64,000 nucleotides of DNA, from positions 1 through 64,000 of the forward strand of contig CAJQLW010000013.1 of NCBI GenBank assembly GCA_905479325.1, in the 5' to 3' direction. Under the pieces are notes generated by a model that ran no database searches, was not told the origin of the DNA, and saw only the letters and a program-made list of their open reading frames with translations. This document shows, one piece after another, positions 18,968 to 28,109 of the stretch; position 1 is the first letter of the stretch; the number at the start of each line of letters is the position of its first letter. Made by a program: the position numbers and the translations under genes. The DNA comes from an uncultured Flavobacteriales bacterium (GTDB taxonomy: Bacteria; Bacteroidota; Bacteroidia; Flavobacteriales_E; Vicingaceae).

Positions 18968-19468
18968 TTAATTCAAGTTGGCATTTTTCATGGCAGCAGA
19001 AATAATTTCTTGCTGCTTTGCATCTGAAGAAACCTCACTTTTAATGATTTTCTCTGCAATTTCAATAGATAATTCAGCAACTTGGCTTTTCAATTCATTA
19101 ACAGCAGCGTTTCTTTCTGCTTGAATTGCAGCCTTTGCAGCTTCAATCATTTTAGCTCCTTCTTCTTTCGCTTTATCTTTTGCTTCAGAAATCATTTTGT
19201 CTTTCGCCTCTCTAGCTTCTTTTACAATCTGTTCTCTTTCCATTCTAGCTTCAGCTAATAATACCTTGTTGTCTTCTTTCAACTGACGCATTTGCTCTTT
19301 TGCCTTCTCAGCAGATTCTAATCCTTCACGAATAGATTCTTCTCTGTTGATTACTGAATTCAAAATTGGCTTCCAAGCGTATTTTCTGAGTAAAAATAAT
19401 AACACTAGGAATAAAAATGTTTGCCAGAAAAACAAACCTATTTCAAACTTATCTAATAACTTTTCCAT
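18968..19468 (-). CDS. atpF: ATP synthase Fo b subunit
   Basis: 166 residues: one N-terminal membrane helix (about 9-28, GLFFWQTFLFLVLLFLLRKY) followed by a long charged, alanine-rich coiled coil that forms the peripheral stator. The motif KPILNSVINREESIREGLE after the membrane helix is typical. Expected to dimerise and bind delta. Lies between atpE (67 bp gap) and atpH. Confidence 0.97.
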   Translation of the reverse strand: MEKLLDKFEIGLFFWQTFLFLVLLFLLRKYAWKPILNSVINREESIREGLESAEKAKEQMRQLKEDNKVLLAEARMEREQIVKEAREAKDKMISEAKDKAKEEGAKMIEAAKAAIQAERNAAVNELKSQVAELSIEIAEKIIKSEVSSDAKQQEIISAAMKNANLN

Positions 19469-19535
19469 TTTTATTTTTTAAAGTATAAATAGAACTGCAG
19501 CCAACCGCTGCAGTTCTATCTAGAGAATTTAGTGA

Positions 19536-19742
<207 letters not shown>

Positions 19743-19756
19743 TTAAAAAATACTAA

Positions 19757-20827
19757 TTAGTGATGATCGTCATGTTCTGCAACCGCACCGCCGAAATAAA
19801 GGGCAGTTAACATCGTAAAGATGTATGCTTGAAGAAATGCAACCAAAAGTTCAATGATTGATAAAAATAATGTTAATCCTAAAAATGCTCCTCGTGCAAA
19901 CCAATTGGTAAATACATATAATAATCCAATTAGACTCATCATTACTACGTGACCCGCAGTCATGTTAGCAAACAATCGGATCATTAATGCAAATGGCTTA
20001 ATGAAAATTCCCAATAACTCAATTGGAGCTAGAATAATCTTCATTGGCACTGGAACTCCTGGCATCCAAAAGATATGACCCCAATAATTTTTGTTTCCAG
20101 AGAAAGTGGTTATAATGAACGTAATGATTGCCAAACAAAAAGTTACAGCAATGTTGTTCGTTACACCGATTCCAAAAGGAGTCATTCCTCCTAAGTTTAA
20201 AAACCAAATAAAGAAAAACACGGTTAACAAGTAACCCATAAATTTTCGGTAATGCTTTTTTCCAATGTTTGGAATTGCAATTTCATCTCTAACAAAAATC
20301 ACTAAAGGCTCTAAAAATCTACCAATCTTGTTTGGAATTGGACCTTTTTTGTATGACTTCGCGAAGCTTCTAAACAGTAAAAAGATGATTAGCCCGAAAA
20401 TAATAATTGATGCAACGTTTTTAGTTATTGAAAAATTTAACGGCTTCACTTGTGTTGGGTGGTAATATTCTCCCATGGTGATGGTGCCTTCAGCATCTGT
20501 TCTATAAATCTTGTTGTTGTGAATCTTATAATACTTGCCATTCGATTCAGCTACTGTTTCTCCATGATGAAATTTAGAAGAGGAAAAAACATGTAATCCT
20601 TCATCTATTAAAATAATAGGAAGAGGGAACTCAAGTCCTGCAGCATGCCAAATAGAAAAGTCATAAGAATCTTCTAAATGATGATTTATATATGCTTTGA
20701 TTTCGCTTTTGGTGTTGTCTTCACTTACCGTTGAGTCGTTACTGTGAGATGATTCAGCAGCAATAGCAGAGAAAGGCACTATGAATAGTGCAAAAAACAA
20801 ACTAAATAATATCTTTTTTCCCGTCAT
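19757..20827 (-). CDS. atpB: ATP synthase Fo a subunit with N-terminal extension
   Basis: 356 residues, about 85-100 longer than E. coli subunit a. The extension starts with a signal-like segment (1-23) and a periplasm-type region rich in Ser, His and Asp, as in other Bacteroidota. The conserved membrane part has FIKPFALMIRLFANMTAGHV, with the essential Arg that faces the c-ring, and later LLVAFLQAYIFTMLTALYFG. The protein forms the proton half-channels. First gene of the ATP synthase operon, with a TACTTTTG promoter element 35 bp upstream. Confidence 0.96.
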   Translation of the reverse strand: MTGKKILFSLFFALFIVPFSAIAAESSHSNDSTVSEDNTKSEIKAYINHHLEDSYDFSIWHAAGLEFPLPIILIDEGLHVFSSSKFHHGETVAESNGKYYKIHNNKIYRTDAEGTITMGEYYHPTQVKPLNFSITKNVASIIIFGLIIFLLFRSFAKSYKKGPIPNKIGRFLEPLVIFVRDEIAIPNIGKKHYRKFMGYLLTVFFFIWFLNLGGMTPFGIGVTNNIAVTFCLAIITFIITTFSGNKNYWGHIFWMPGVPVPMKIILAPIELLGIFIKPFALMIRLFANMTAGHVVMMSLIGLLYVFTNWFARGAFLGLTLFLSIIELLVAFLQAYIFTMLTALYFGGAVAEHDDHH

Positions 20828-20862
20828 TTTTAAGATTCCAAAAAAGGGTTTTTATTCGGGCG

Positions 20863-20870
20863 CAAAAGTA
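20863..20870 (-). promoter_or_regulatory. -7 promoter element of the atpB operon
   Basis: TACTTTTG on the minus strand, 35 bp before atpB, in the gap after the small membrane protein gene. Suggests that the structural ATP synthase genes can be transcribed without the genes upstream. Confidence 0.55.
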
Positions 20871-20934
20871 GTGAAATAAATTTGGGTTCTAGGCCTAGAA
20901 ATGGACTTAATTTTTCGAAAATTCAACTTTACGA

Positions 20935-21333
20935 TTAGGAGCGATTTAAAAGTCTGACAAGTACTATTGTCTCAAAGGTGAGACATATGCCATAAGGGAT
21001 AAAAAATGCACAGAACTCACCAGTACTACTTTCCCCGTCCAATTTGTAAAATGGGTTAAAAAATATCATGAATACTGCCATCTTTAAAAAGAAACCACCT
21101 AAAAATATAAAACCAATACTTTGGCTCTTTTTGTCTTTCATATAGACAATAATTGCATACGTTAATAAGACAAGAAGGTAGTTGGTAATATAGGATGGTA
21201 CAATTAAATTTTCCAACCAGCTCCTTTCTAAATACGATAAGACAGCTTGATGCAAGCCAAAAACTGCAAGTAATAGAAATATTAATTGAAGGGAAAAAGA
21301 AAATAAATTTTTAATCATTTTTATCTTCTTCAT
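20935..21333 (-). CDS. Small four-helix membrane protein near the ATP synthase operon
   Basis: 132 residues with four predicted membrane helices (about 10-30, 43-65, 72-92 and 107-128). It resembles a Bacteroidota family, DUF6168 as I recall it, found next to atpB. The position is that of AtpI, which helps c-ring assembly in other bacteria, so an assembly role is possible but unproven. The start at 21333 overlaps the stop of atpZ by 23 bp; a second Met at 21318 would give an 8-bp overlap. Either way it is translationally coupled to atpZ. Confidence 0.75.
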   Translation of the reverse strand: MKKIKMIKNLFSFSLQLIFLLLAVFGLHQAVLSYLERSWLENLIVPSYITNYLLVLLTYAIIVYMKDKKSQSIGFIFLGGFFLKMAVFMIFFNPFYKLDGESSTGEFCAFFIPYGICLTFETIVLVRLLNRS

Positions 21334-21550
21334 TTAAACGATTTACCTGTTTTAGTAAACTATAAAATGAAAGCACAACACCAAGAAGAGTTAAACCAAT
21401 AGTCCAATAATTTTCTTCAACAGTGTATTTCTGGTCGAGGTATTTACCCAAATAAGAGAAAAGATAGATGGTAATGCCCATCTGCGCAGCAAAACCGGTA
21501 AGAGCTAAAAATCTAGGCCGTTTTTTCTTTTGATCCTTCTCTGCTGCCAT
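21311..21550 (-). CDS. atpZ: AtpZ/AtpI-like ATP synthase accessory protein
   Basis: 79 residues: a basic N-terminus (KDQKKKRPRF) and two membrane helices separated by a short loop containing GKYLDQKY. This is the AtpZ pattern (F0F1-ATPase subunit family). AtpZ is known from other bacteria as an accessory protein encoded ahead of atpB and implicated in ATP synthase assembly or ion supply. Its start lies inside the 3' end of the bactofilin gene (38-bp overlap), so bactofilin, atpZ and the small membrane protein appear to form one transcript. Confidence 0.85.
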   Translation of the reverse strand: MAAEKDQKKKRPRFLALTGFAAQMGITIYLFSYLGKYLDQKYTVEENYWTIGLTLLGVVLSFYSLLKQVNRLNEEDKND

Positions 21551-21932
21551 TTTTAATTCCTTTTATAACAGCTCCCATTTTGCAACTTCCCGAGAAGTTT
21601 GCACCCGGCTCAATTTGTAACTTATTAGTGGTAATGTCTCCTACCAAATTAGCAGTCGACTTTAAGCTTAGTAGTTCATTAACGATAGTAGTTCCTTTGA
21701 TATCGCCAAAAATCGTAGCGTGGGCACATTCAATTGTGCCTTCAATTAGCCCACCTTCTCCAACAACAACTTTTCCAGATGATTTCAAGTTGCCAAAAAG
21801 CTTCCCGTCAATTCGAATGTCTTCTTTGCAATTAATATCTCCGTTAATTTCAGTACCAGTTCTGATAATGTTGATTGCTGAAGAATCTACTTCGTTATTT
21901 CTTGCCATGTTATTTGAGTTACGCTTAAACAT
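21513..21932 (-). CDS. Bactofilin family cytoskeletal protein
   Basis: 139 residues with the bactofilin (DUF583) beta-helix across about 25-120. Regular repeats are visible: INGDINCKEDIRIDGKLFGNL, KVVVGEGGLIEGTIECAHATIFGDIKG and LKSTANLVGDI. The termini are short and disordered. Bactofilins polymerise without nucleotide and organise cell-shape or envelope machinery at the inner membrane. The start at 21932 is supported by a TACTTTTG element 7 bp upstream; a second Met at residue 9 is less likely. First gene of bactofilin-atpZ-small membrane protein. Confidence 0.93.
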   Translation of the reverse strand: MFKRNSNNMARNNEVDSSAINIIRTGTEINGDINCKEDIRIDGKLFGNLKSSGKVVVGEGGLIEGTIECAHATIFGDIKGTTIVNELLSLKSTANLVGDITTNKLQIEPGANFSGSCKMGAVIKGIKNGSREGSKEKTA

Positions 21933-21939
21933 ATTGCTA

Positions 21940-21947
21940 CAAAAGTA
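21940..21947 (-). promoter_or_regulatory. -7 promoter element close to the bactofilin start
   Basis: TACTTTTG on the minus strand, 7 bp before the ATG at 21932; predicts a very short leader. Confidence 0.55.
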
Positions 21948-21979
21948 ATATTTAATTAAAAACTATTATCTGTTTTATT

Positions 21980-24571
21980 TTAAAGCTGATAGTTACCTTG
22001 AAAGAATTCTAAATATTCTTGTTCATTTTTACTCTGAAATAATTTTCGAAAGTTCGCATTCGAAATAAGGTATTCTTGTCCATTAAATTGACTAACAACA
22101 GTGCTTACCGCAGGATCATTGCGAATAGCTTTAAGATACCGTATTGCATCAGCTTCCGTTTGAAACCCTCTAATTAAAAACATTGTTTTATCGCCTAATG
22201 CTGATTCTGTAACCGTTAATCGAATTTCTCTAAAAGAGTTTTTGTTAAAGTTGGCGAGCTTATTTTTTAAGACGCTGAAACCGGCATTTTCAGTTTGCTT
22301 GGCCGAAGCTATAACCATGTGCTCACCTTCACCATCTCTCACATAGGTTACCTTGGGAGCGTTATTCGTTTTGGTGCCGCTACCTGCTATTTGCTGGTTT
22401 AAAAAATTGAGCATTTCCTGTGCCCTGGCTTGTTCGGGTGTTTTAGAATGATCCTTAATTAGTTTTTCTAGTGCAGTTTTAAATGCAGTTTTTGACTGTG
22501 ATTGCCCGATTGACTGTGCCTTCAATAAATCAAACTTTGCTTTTAAATGGTTTTCACTGAAGGAGCGATCAGCCTTTTCGCAACTATTGATAACGTCTCC
22601 ATATAAACCATATTTATAAAGTTTATAAGTAGATACATAAAACTCTTCCACTTTCTCTTTGGTTGCTTTAGACTCTTTGCTGTAGTTGGGGTTTTTAATT
22701 AAGTACGCATATTCGCTAAATGGGTGGTTGTCTAACACCCACTTTTTTTCAACCTCGGCCTTTTCTTCATACTCATTCAATTTGTAAATTCTGTATAGCT
22801 GATAGTGAGAGGGCAGGTTATATTGGGAAGTGTCATATTGCACCGTAACACGCTCATACGATTTGATTGCGTTGCTGTAATCTTTAAAACTTTCCTTAAA
22901 AATTGTGCCCACATTAAATAATGCTTCGGCTACTTTTGCGTGCGCTTTAAGTTGTTCTTTGTAATCTTTAGGAATGGCTTCTAGATAAAAATTGGGGTTA
23001 TAGCGCTCCGCTTGTTCCAATGAATCTTCTCTTGCAGCTTCTTGCTTTTCCGGATCAAGTTTTTCAACAACCCTAGCAGTTCCACTATTTTTTCTTCTCC
23101 AGTTGTCTGCTAATTGAATATCTCCCCAGGTAGACTTAAAAGTATTTATGCCAAGAGATAAAGTTGTTGGGTTGTAGAAGTACCACTTCCCTTTTCTTCC
23201 ACCGCCTGCAACATTGATTAAGCCAGGGTTGGTTTGGTCTTGTGCTGCCTGTAATTTATCAAGCTCCGCTTGTTTTTTTCTTTCGTCTTCTTCTTTCAGT
23301 GCTTCAATAATTTTTTTTACCTTTTTTTCTCTGTCACCACTGCTTAGATTTGATAAAGCAAGCAAGCTATCTTGCAGCTGAATCACTTTTAAGTTTCTTA
23401 CTAAATCTTGTAAGCTGTTGTTTTTGTCCTCCGTTGGGTAGTACTCCGGATGTTCTTCAGGTAAAAATTGAAGTGTGCTGTCGTATCGCTCTTGTGCGGC
23501 AATGTACTCCGGTCGTTCAAAGTATAAATCGGCTAACTTTAAGTAAGAGAGTGCTTTTTGTTTTGTATTCGAAACGCTGGTGTTAATAGAGCGCTGCAGC
23601 AAAATTACCGCCATTGGCTCGTCATCTTCTTTCAGGGCTAACTCTGCAAGGGCAAAATAAATTTGGTCTTTAAATTCTTCATTTTTAATATCCTTGAGCA
23701 TTTTGTTTAGCTCTTTTTTAATCGCTTTTGTGTCACTGCCCTTTACATCAAAAGCAATTGCCCTGCTGATCCTTGCGTTGAAACGCATGGTATAATCAGG
23801 ATTGAGCTTAAGTACATTGCCATAAGCCTCTGTAGCTAACAAGAAATTCTTTTTTTCTTGATACAACTGTGCAAGAATAAATTGATACCTAACCTTTCCG
23901 TCTTTTTTTTTGGTTAGCTCAACCGCTTTTTCTAGATTTTCAATTGCTTTTTCATAGTCTTGGTCCCGTTTTATGTTAAAGTCTGCAACCGTTGCATAAT
24001 ACTCGCCAAGCGATTCTTCAGGGTACTTTTTCAAGTTGGCTTCCGCTAAATCTAGAAATTCTTCTGCTCTATCCCATTGTTGGGTTTCAATAAGTGTTTT
24101 AATCAACCAGGTAAGGCCTTGGAATCGAGCTGGGTTTTTCTTGTAATGTTGGTATACGTACAAAAACGTTTGTTCAGCTAGTCCATATTCTTGCTTGTAC
24201 AATCTAGCCTTGCCAATAAGAAAGTAACTGTCATCAATCCATTTAACGTATTCAACGTTTCTTTTGTCAATGGAATGTCGTTCAATTACCTCTGAGCATT
24301 TTTCAATGATTTTATCCATTGGTTCATACATGCTCTGCGACTTGGTCTCGTCTGGGTAAATAAAAACCGGCAGCAATTGAGTGTAATCGTCTTTGAAATC
24401 TCGCTTGAGCGTAGTTTCCTCTTTGAACATGATTTCCCCCGCGTTGAAGTAGCCGTTAAACCGCGAAGTCATGTTGTGAAAACCGCGATTTAATGCTTTG
24501 TTCTTGTCAGTAGAGCAAGAGCTTAGCAAAACCACGGTCACTAATAAAAGACGGAAAAGGGACTTGATCAA
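21980..24571 (-). CDS. porW: T9SS/gliding lipoprotein PorW/SprE
   Basis: 863 residues. The signal peptide ends in the lipobox LSSC (C19). The sequence after it, GFHNMTSRFNGYFNAGE, is the signature of PorW/SprE. Many TPR-like helical repeats follow (about 60-400 and 540-700), then a C-terminal globular region (about 770-863). Known role: periplasmic-side outer-membrane lipoprotein required for type IX secretion in Porphyromonas (PorW) and for secretion and gliding in Flavobacterium (SprE). The two T9SS cargo proteins in this window agree with an active system. No other core T9SS genes are nearby. A divergent spacer of about 150 bp separates it from the M23 peptidase gene. Confidence 0.93.
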   Translation of the reverse strand: MIKSLFRLLLVTVVLLSSCSTDKNKALNRGFHNMTSRFNGYFNAGEIMFKEETTLKRDFKDDYTQLLPVFIYPDETKSQSMYEPMDKIIEKCSEVIERHSIDKRNVEYVKWIDDSYFLIGKARLYKQEYGLAEQTFLYVYQHYKKNPARFQGLTWLIKTLIETQQWDRAEEFLDLAEANLKKYPEESLGEYYATVADFNIKRDQDYEKAIENLEKAVELTKKKDGKVRYQFILAQLYQEKKNFLLATEAYGNVLKLNPDYTMRFNARISRAIAFDVKGSDTKAIKKELNKMLKDIKNEEFKDQIYFALAELALKEDDEPMAVILLQRSINTSVSNTKQKALSYLKLADLYFERPEYIAAQERYDSTLQFLPEEHPEYYPTEDKNNSLQDLVRNLKVIQLQDSLLALSNLSSGDREKKVKKIIEALKEEDERKKQAELDKLQAAQDQTNPGLINVAGGGRKGKWYFYNPTTLSLGINTFKSTWGDIQLADNWRRKNSGTARVVEKLDPEKQEAAREDSLEQAERYNPNFYLEAIPKDYKEQLKAHAKVAEALFNVGTIFKESFKDYSNAIKSYERVTVQYDTSQYNLPSHYQLYRIYKLNEYEEKAEVEKKWVLDNHPFSEYAYLIKNPNYSKESKATKEKVEEFYVSTYKLYKYGLYGDVINSCEKADRSFSENHLKAKFDLLKAQSIGQSQSKTAFKTALEKLIKDHSKTPEQARAQEMLNFLNQQIAGSGTKTNNAPKVTYVRDGEGEHMVIASAKQTENAGFSVLKNKLANFNKNSFREIRLTVTESALGDKTMFLIRGFQTEADAIRYLKAIRNDPAVSTVVSQFNGQEYLISNANFRKLFQSKNEQEYLEFFQGNYQL

Positions 24572-24634
24572 CGAATAAATTATTTTTCAGTTAACTTCGA
24601 AATTAACAGATTAGTGTGTTACAAATCGAATTTA

Positions 24635-24642
24635 CAAAATTA
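24635..24642 (-). promoter_or_regulatory. Possible -7 element of porW
   Basis: TAATTTTG on the minus strand, 63 bp upstream of the porW start; fits TAnnTTTG but lies in AT-rich DNA. Confidence 0.35.
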
Positions 24643-24722
24643 GTTAAAGTATCATGAAAAGTACTTGGCTGATGATTGGTGTGGTATAAATATTCGGATA
24701 TTTGAAAACCCATAACTAAACC

Positions 24723-25583
24723 ATGGAAAAGGAAAATAAAAAGAAGCGAATCATAAAAAAGTTGAAAAACAAGTACCGTCTTGTTATTCTGAATGATGCA
24801 AGTTTTGAGGAGCGCTTCTCTTACCGGCTTTCTCCATTAAACCTGTTGACCCTTTTATTAACATTTGTAGTGCTTTTGATCATATTGGTTTCAGTGGTTA
24901 TTATTTACACTCCTTTGCGGGAGTCTATTCCCGGTTATACAGATGTTAGTTTGCGAGAGGATTTAATCAGCATGGTTTTTCGAGCTGATTCTTTAGAGCT
25001 TGAATTGCAGCGTAATTCAGCATATTTGAGAAACATTCAGGGAGCCTTAAAAGGAGAGTTGCCTCTTTCAAAAGATTCGATTTATAACACCAATCAAAGT
25101 ATTATCATTCCTGAAAACCCAATGTTAAAATCTAAGGAAGATTCTATGCTGAGAGAGTATGTAGAGCGAGAGGACTCCTATTCCCTTTCCGAAAATCCTG
25201 AGAATTCAACCAAACAAATTTATTTTTTCGCGCCTTTAAAAGGAACCATTACTAATGAGTTTAATCCGGGTAAGGAACATTACGGAATAGATGTAGTAGC
25301 ACCAAAAGACGAAGCAATAAAAGCAACTTTAGACGGAACGGTTGTTTTTGCAGAATGGACCGTAGAAACAGGATATGTAATACAGTTGCAACACTCAAAT
25401 AACTTGGTTTCTACCTATAAACACAATTCAGTTTTACTAAAGAAAGTAGGAGAAGAAGTGAAAGCCGGAGAAGCAATAGCCATTGTAGGAAATTCAGGAG
25501 AACTTTCATCTGGGCCGCATTTGCATTTTGAATTGTGGAAAGATGGAAAGGCTCTAAATCCTGCAGATTTTATTAATTTTTAA
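24723..25583 (+). CDS. Membrane-anchored M23 (LytM-type) peptidase
   Basis: 286 residues. A basic cytoplasmic N-terminus is followed by one membrane helix (about 39-63), a short coiled region and a C-terminal peptidase_M23 domain (about 175-286). The zinc ligands H186, D190 (HYGID) and H268 (second His of HLHF) are all present, as are H234 and H266, so it should be catalytically active. Likely cleaves peptidoglycan cross-links in the periplasm during growth or division. Followed after one base by the GH3-type gene, which starts at 25585, so the two are probably co-transcribed. Confidence 0.93.
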   Translation: MEKENKKKRIIKKLKNKYRLVILNDASFEERFSYRLSPLNLLTLLLTFVVLLIILVSVVIIYTPLRESIPGYTDVSLREDLISMVFRADSLELELQRNSAYLRNIQGALKGELPLSKDSIYNTNQSIIIPENPMLKSKEDSMLREYVEREDSYSLSENPENSTKQIYFFAPLKGTITNEFNPGKEHYGIDVVAPKDEAIKATLDGTVVFAEWTVETGYVIQLQHSNNLVSTYKHNSVLLKKVGEEVKAGEAIAIVGNSGELSSGPHLHFELWKDGKALNPADFINF

Positions 25584-25584
25584 A

Positions 25585-27072
25585 ATGGGGTTAAAAGCTA
25601 GCTTAAGTAAGCCATTTGCAAAATTGGCGGTTAAAAAAGTAAAAAAATGGGCAGCGAAGCCACTTGAAACTCAAGAAAAGGTTCTTTTAAGTCTTATTGC
25701 TGCAGCACGAAATACAGCTTTTGGAAAAGATCATGGCTTTCAAAATGTTCACAATTATGAAGATTTTAAAAATGCTGTTCCTGTAAACGATTACGAAGGT
25801 CTGCGCAGCTATGCAGATCGTGTTAAGCAAGGAGAAGCAGATGTGTTGTGGCCGGGGAAGCCGATTTATTTGAGTAAAACCTCTGGTACAACTTCTGGCG
25901 CCAAGTACATTCCCATCACCAAAGAATCTATTCCGTATCATATTCAAGCGGCTCGAGATGCCATTTTGCATTACATTGCAGAAACTGGTAATGCTAATTT
26001 TGTGAACCATAAAATGATTTTTTTGCAAGGTAGCCCTGAGTTGGATACAAGTGGACCAATTCCTGTTGGTAGGCTTTCAGGTATTGTGGCGCACCACGTT
26101 CCTGGTTATTTGCAACGGAATCGGTTACCTTCATTAAAAACTAATATCATAGACGATTGGGAAACCAAAGTAGATGCCATTTGCGAAGAAACGCTGAAAG
26201 AGCGAATGAGCTTAATTAGCGGAATTCCGCCTTGGGTTCAAATGTATTTTGAAAAGTTGATTGAAAAATCTGGTAAGGAAAGTATTCAAGACATTTTTCC
26301 TGATTTTTCTCTTTTTATTTATGGTGGCGTAAACTACGAACCCTACCGCCAAACGATGGAGAGTTTAATCGGTAAGCGAATAGATTCCATTGAATTGTAC
26401 CCGGCTTCTGAAGGGTTTATTGCCTATCAAGATTCTCAGAAAGAGGAAGGTATGCTGCTATTGTTGAATTCAGGCATTTTTTATGAATTTATTCCAGCAG
26501 AAGAGTTTGGTCGTGAAGATGCTACTCGAGTTAGTTTGGCAGGAGTGGAACTGAATCAAAATTACGTTCTTATTTTAAATACAAACGCAGGACTTTGGGG
26601 CTACAACATTGGCGATACCGTACGATTTACCTCCTTAAAACCATATCGGATTGTAGTGAGTGGTAGAATTAAACATTTTACCTCTGCTTTTGGGGAGCAC
26701 GTTATTGCTGAAGAGGTTGAAAAAGCAATTGCTTTTGCTGCTCAACAAACAGAAATTGAAGTGGTTGAATTTCATTTAGCTCCGCAAATAGAGTCTATTA
26801 ATGGAGAATTGCCTTACCATGAGTGGGCCATTGAATTTAAAGAGCAAGGTGTAAATTTTGATCGTTTTTCAAATTTGCTCAATACTAAAATGACAGAGTT
26901 AAATTCCTACTATAAAGATTTGTTGGACGGTAAAATGTTACAGCCTTTAAAAGTTACTCCCATTGCCAAAGACGGTTTTCAGAACTATATGAAGTCGAAA
27001 GGAAAGTTGGGGGGGCAGAACAAACTACCACGATTAGCAAATGATCGAAAGATTATTGAGGAGTTGGTTTAG
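25585..27072 (+). CDS. GH3-family acyl-adenylating enzyme
   Basis: 495 residues matching the GH3 auxin-responsive promoter family throughout. The ATP-binding SKTSGTTSGAKYIP motif is near residue 95, and LYPASEGFIAY is near 270. Plant GH3 enzymes join amino acids to acyl acids through acyl-adenylates; bacterial members are common in Bacteroidota but their substrates are unknown. It starts directly after the M23 peptidase gene and its 3' end overlaps the convergent SDR gene by 4 bp. Family is sure; substrate unknown. Confidence 0.9.
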   Translation: MGLKASLSKPFAKLAVKKVKKWAAKPLETQEKVLLSLIAAARNTAFGKDHGFQNVHNYEDFKNAVPVNDYEGLRSYADRVKQGEADVLWPGKPIYLSKTSGTTSGAKYIPITKESIPYHIQAARDAILHYIAETGNANFVNHKMIFLQGSPELDTSGPIPVGRLSGIVAHHVPGYLQRNRLPSLKTNIIDDWETKVDAICEETLKERMSLISGIPPWVQMYFEKLIEKSGKESIQDIFPDFSLFIYGGVNYEPYRQTMESLIGKRIDSIELYPASEGFIAYQDSQKEEGMLLLLNSGIFYEFIPAEEFGREDATRVSLAGVELNQNYVLILNTNAGLWGYNIGDTVRFTSLKPYRIVVSGRIKHFTSAFGEHVIAEEVEKAIAFAAQQTEIEVVEFHLAPQIESINGELPYHEWAIEFKEQGVNFDRFSNLLNTKMTELNSYYKDLLDGKMLQPLKVTPIAKDGFQNYMKSKGKLGGQNKLPRLANDRKIIEELV

Positions 27073-28067
27073 GTATTTGCAAACTCCTTTGTTACACTTC
27101 TCACTACGTTCTCCATCGGCTCAAACTCAAAGCTCAATTCTTTTTTTATTTTTTCAGCAGAAAAACACTTTTTCTTATACGCAGTATCAACGCTCTGCTT
27201 GGTTAGCACTGTTTTGCTACCAAAAATGAAATAACGTGCCTCATCTAATCTGCGCAGTAAATTGGCCAACCAGCGTGGAGCTTCTTTTCGTGGTGGATTT
27301 TTCCCTAATCCGAGTGCAATTTCAGAGAGCAATTTTTTAAAACTCCAATTTTCTGAAACTAAGATATACCGTTGATCAGAAATTTCTGATTTCATTAATG
27401 CATGCATCGCCTTCACCACGTCAGCCACGCCTACAAAAGCATTTTCGCCGGTAGTGTAATAGTTTAACCCGTCGTTTACCTTTTTAATAATGGCGGTGCT
27501 ACTTTCTTCCCAATTTCCAAAACCGAGTATGGTAGCAGGGTTCACAATCACGGAATTTAAACCTTCTTCCGCCGCTCGCCAAACTTCATTTTCTGCATAG
27601 TATTTGGTGATAGAATAATAAGAAGTTTCAGTGCTGTGTGTCCAAATGGCTTCTTCGTCCGTGTAGCGTCCGTCAGTATAACTGCCTAAACTAGCAACAG
27701 AACTCACGTGGCAAAACTTTTTTATGCCAAACTCTAAACTCAAATTTACCATGTTTGATGTTCCGTCTACATTAATCTCATACATTTTATCGCTCTTTCT
27801 TCTGTCGAAAGAAACGACTGCAGCGCAATGATACACATGGCTTATGCCTTCAAAAATATCTTTTAAACTGAAGTAATCGGTTATGTCGGCTTTCACCCAA
27901 TTGATTTGATTGAAAAGCTCATTAGCCTTGTAACTGGCAAAGACGTTTTTAGCTTTTTCTAAGCTAGCCATTGAACGATAAGTAGCTTTCACTTTTTCGC
28001 CGTTTTTTAACAACAAATGCAGTAAATGACTTCCTACTAATCCCGTTCCGCCGGTTACTAAAATCAT
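27069..28067 (-). CDS. NAD(P)-dependent extended SDR (epimerase/dehydratase family)
   Basis: 332 residues. The N-terminal Rossmann motif VTGGTGLVGSHLL (4-16) and the active-site YSITKYYAE (Tyr-x-x-x-Lys) near residue 151 place it in the extended short-chain dehydrogenases. It resembles members acting on sugar nucleotides, dihydroflavonol-like compounds or sterol-like substrates. The substrate cannot be read. A TACTTTTG element ends only 4 bp before the ATG. Monocistronic; converges on the GH3-type gene. Confidence 0.88.
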   Translation of the reverse strand: MILVTGGTGLVGSHLLHLLLKNGEKVKATYRSMASLEKAKNVFASYKANELFNQINWVKADITDYFSLKDIFEGISHVYHCAAVVSFDRRKSDKMYEINVDGTSNMVNLSLEFGIKKFCHVSSVASLGSYTDGRYTDEEAIWTHSTETSYYSITKYYAENEVWRAAEEGLNSVIVNPATILGFGNWEESSTAIIKKVNDGLNYYTTGENAFVGVADVVKAMHALMKSEISDQRYILVSENWSFKKLLSEIALGLGKNPPRKEAPRWLANLLRRLDEARYFIFGSKTVLTKQSVDTAYKKKCFSAEKIKKELSFEFEPMENVVRSVTKEFANT

Positions 28068-28071
28068 GCTG

Positions 28072-28079
28072 CAAAAGTA
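28072..28079 (-). promoter_or_regulatory. -7 promoter element adjacent to the SDR start
   Basis: TACTTTTG on the minus strand with only 4 bp (CAGC) to the ATG at 28067. If transcription starts a few bases after the element, the mRNA is leaderless. Confidence 0.55.
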
Positions 28080-28109
28080 GACCAGAAAAGTTTAGGATTG
28101 TTTGTGGGC

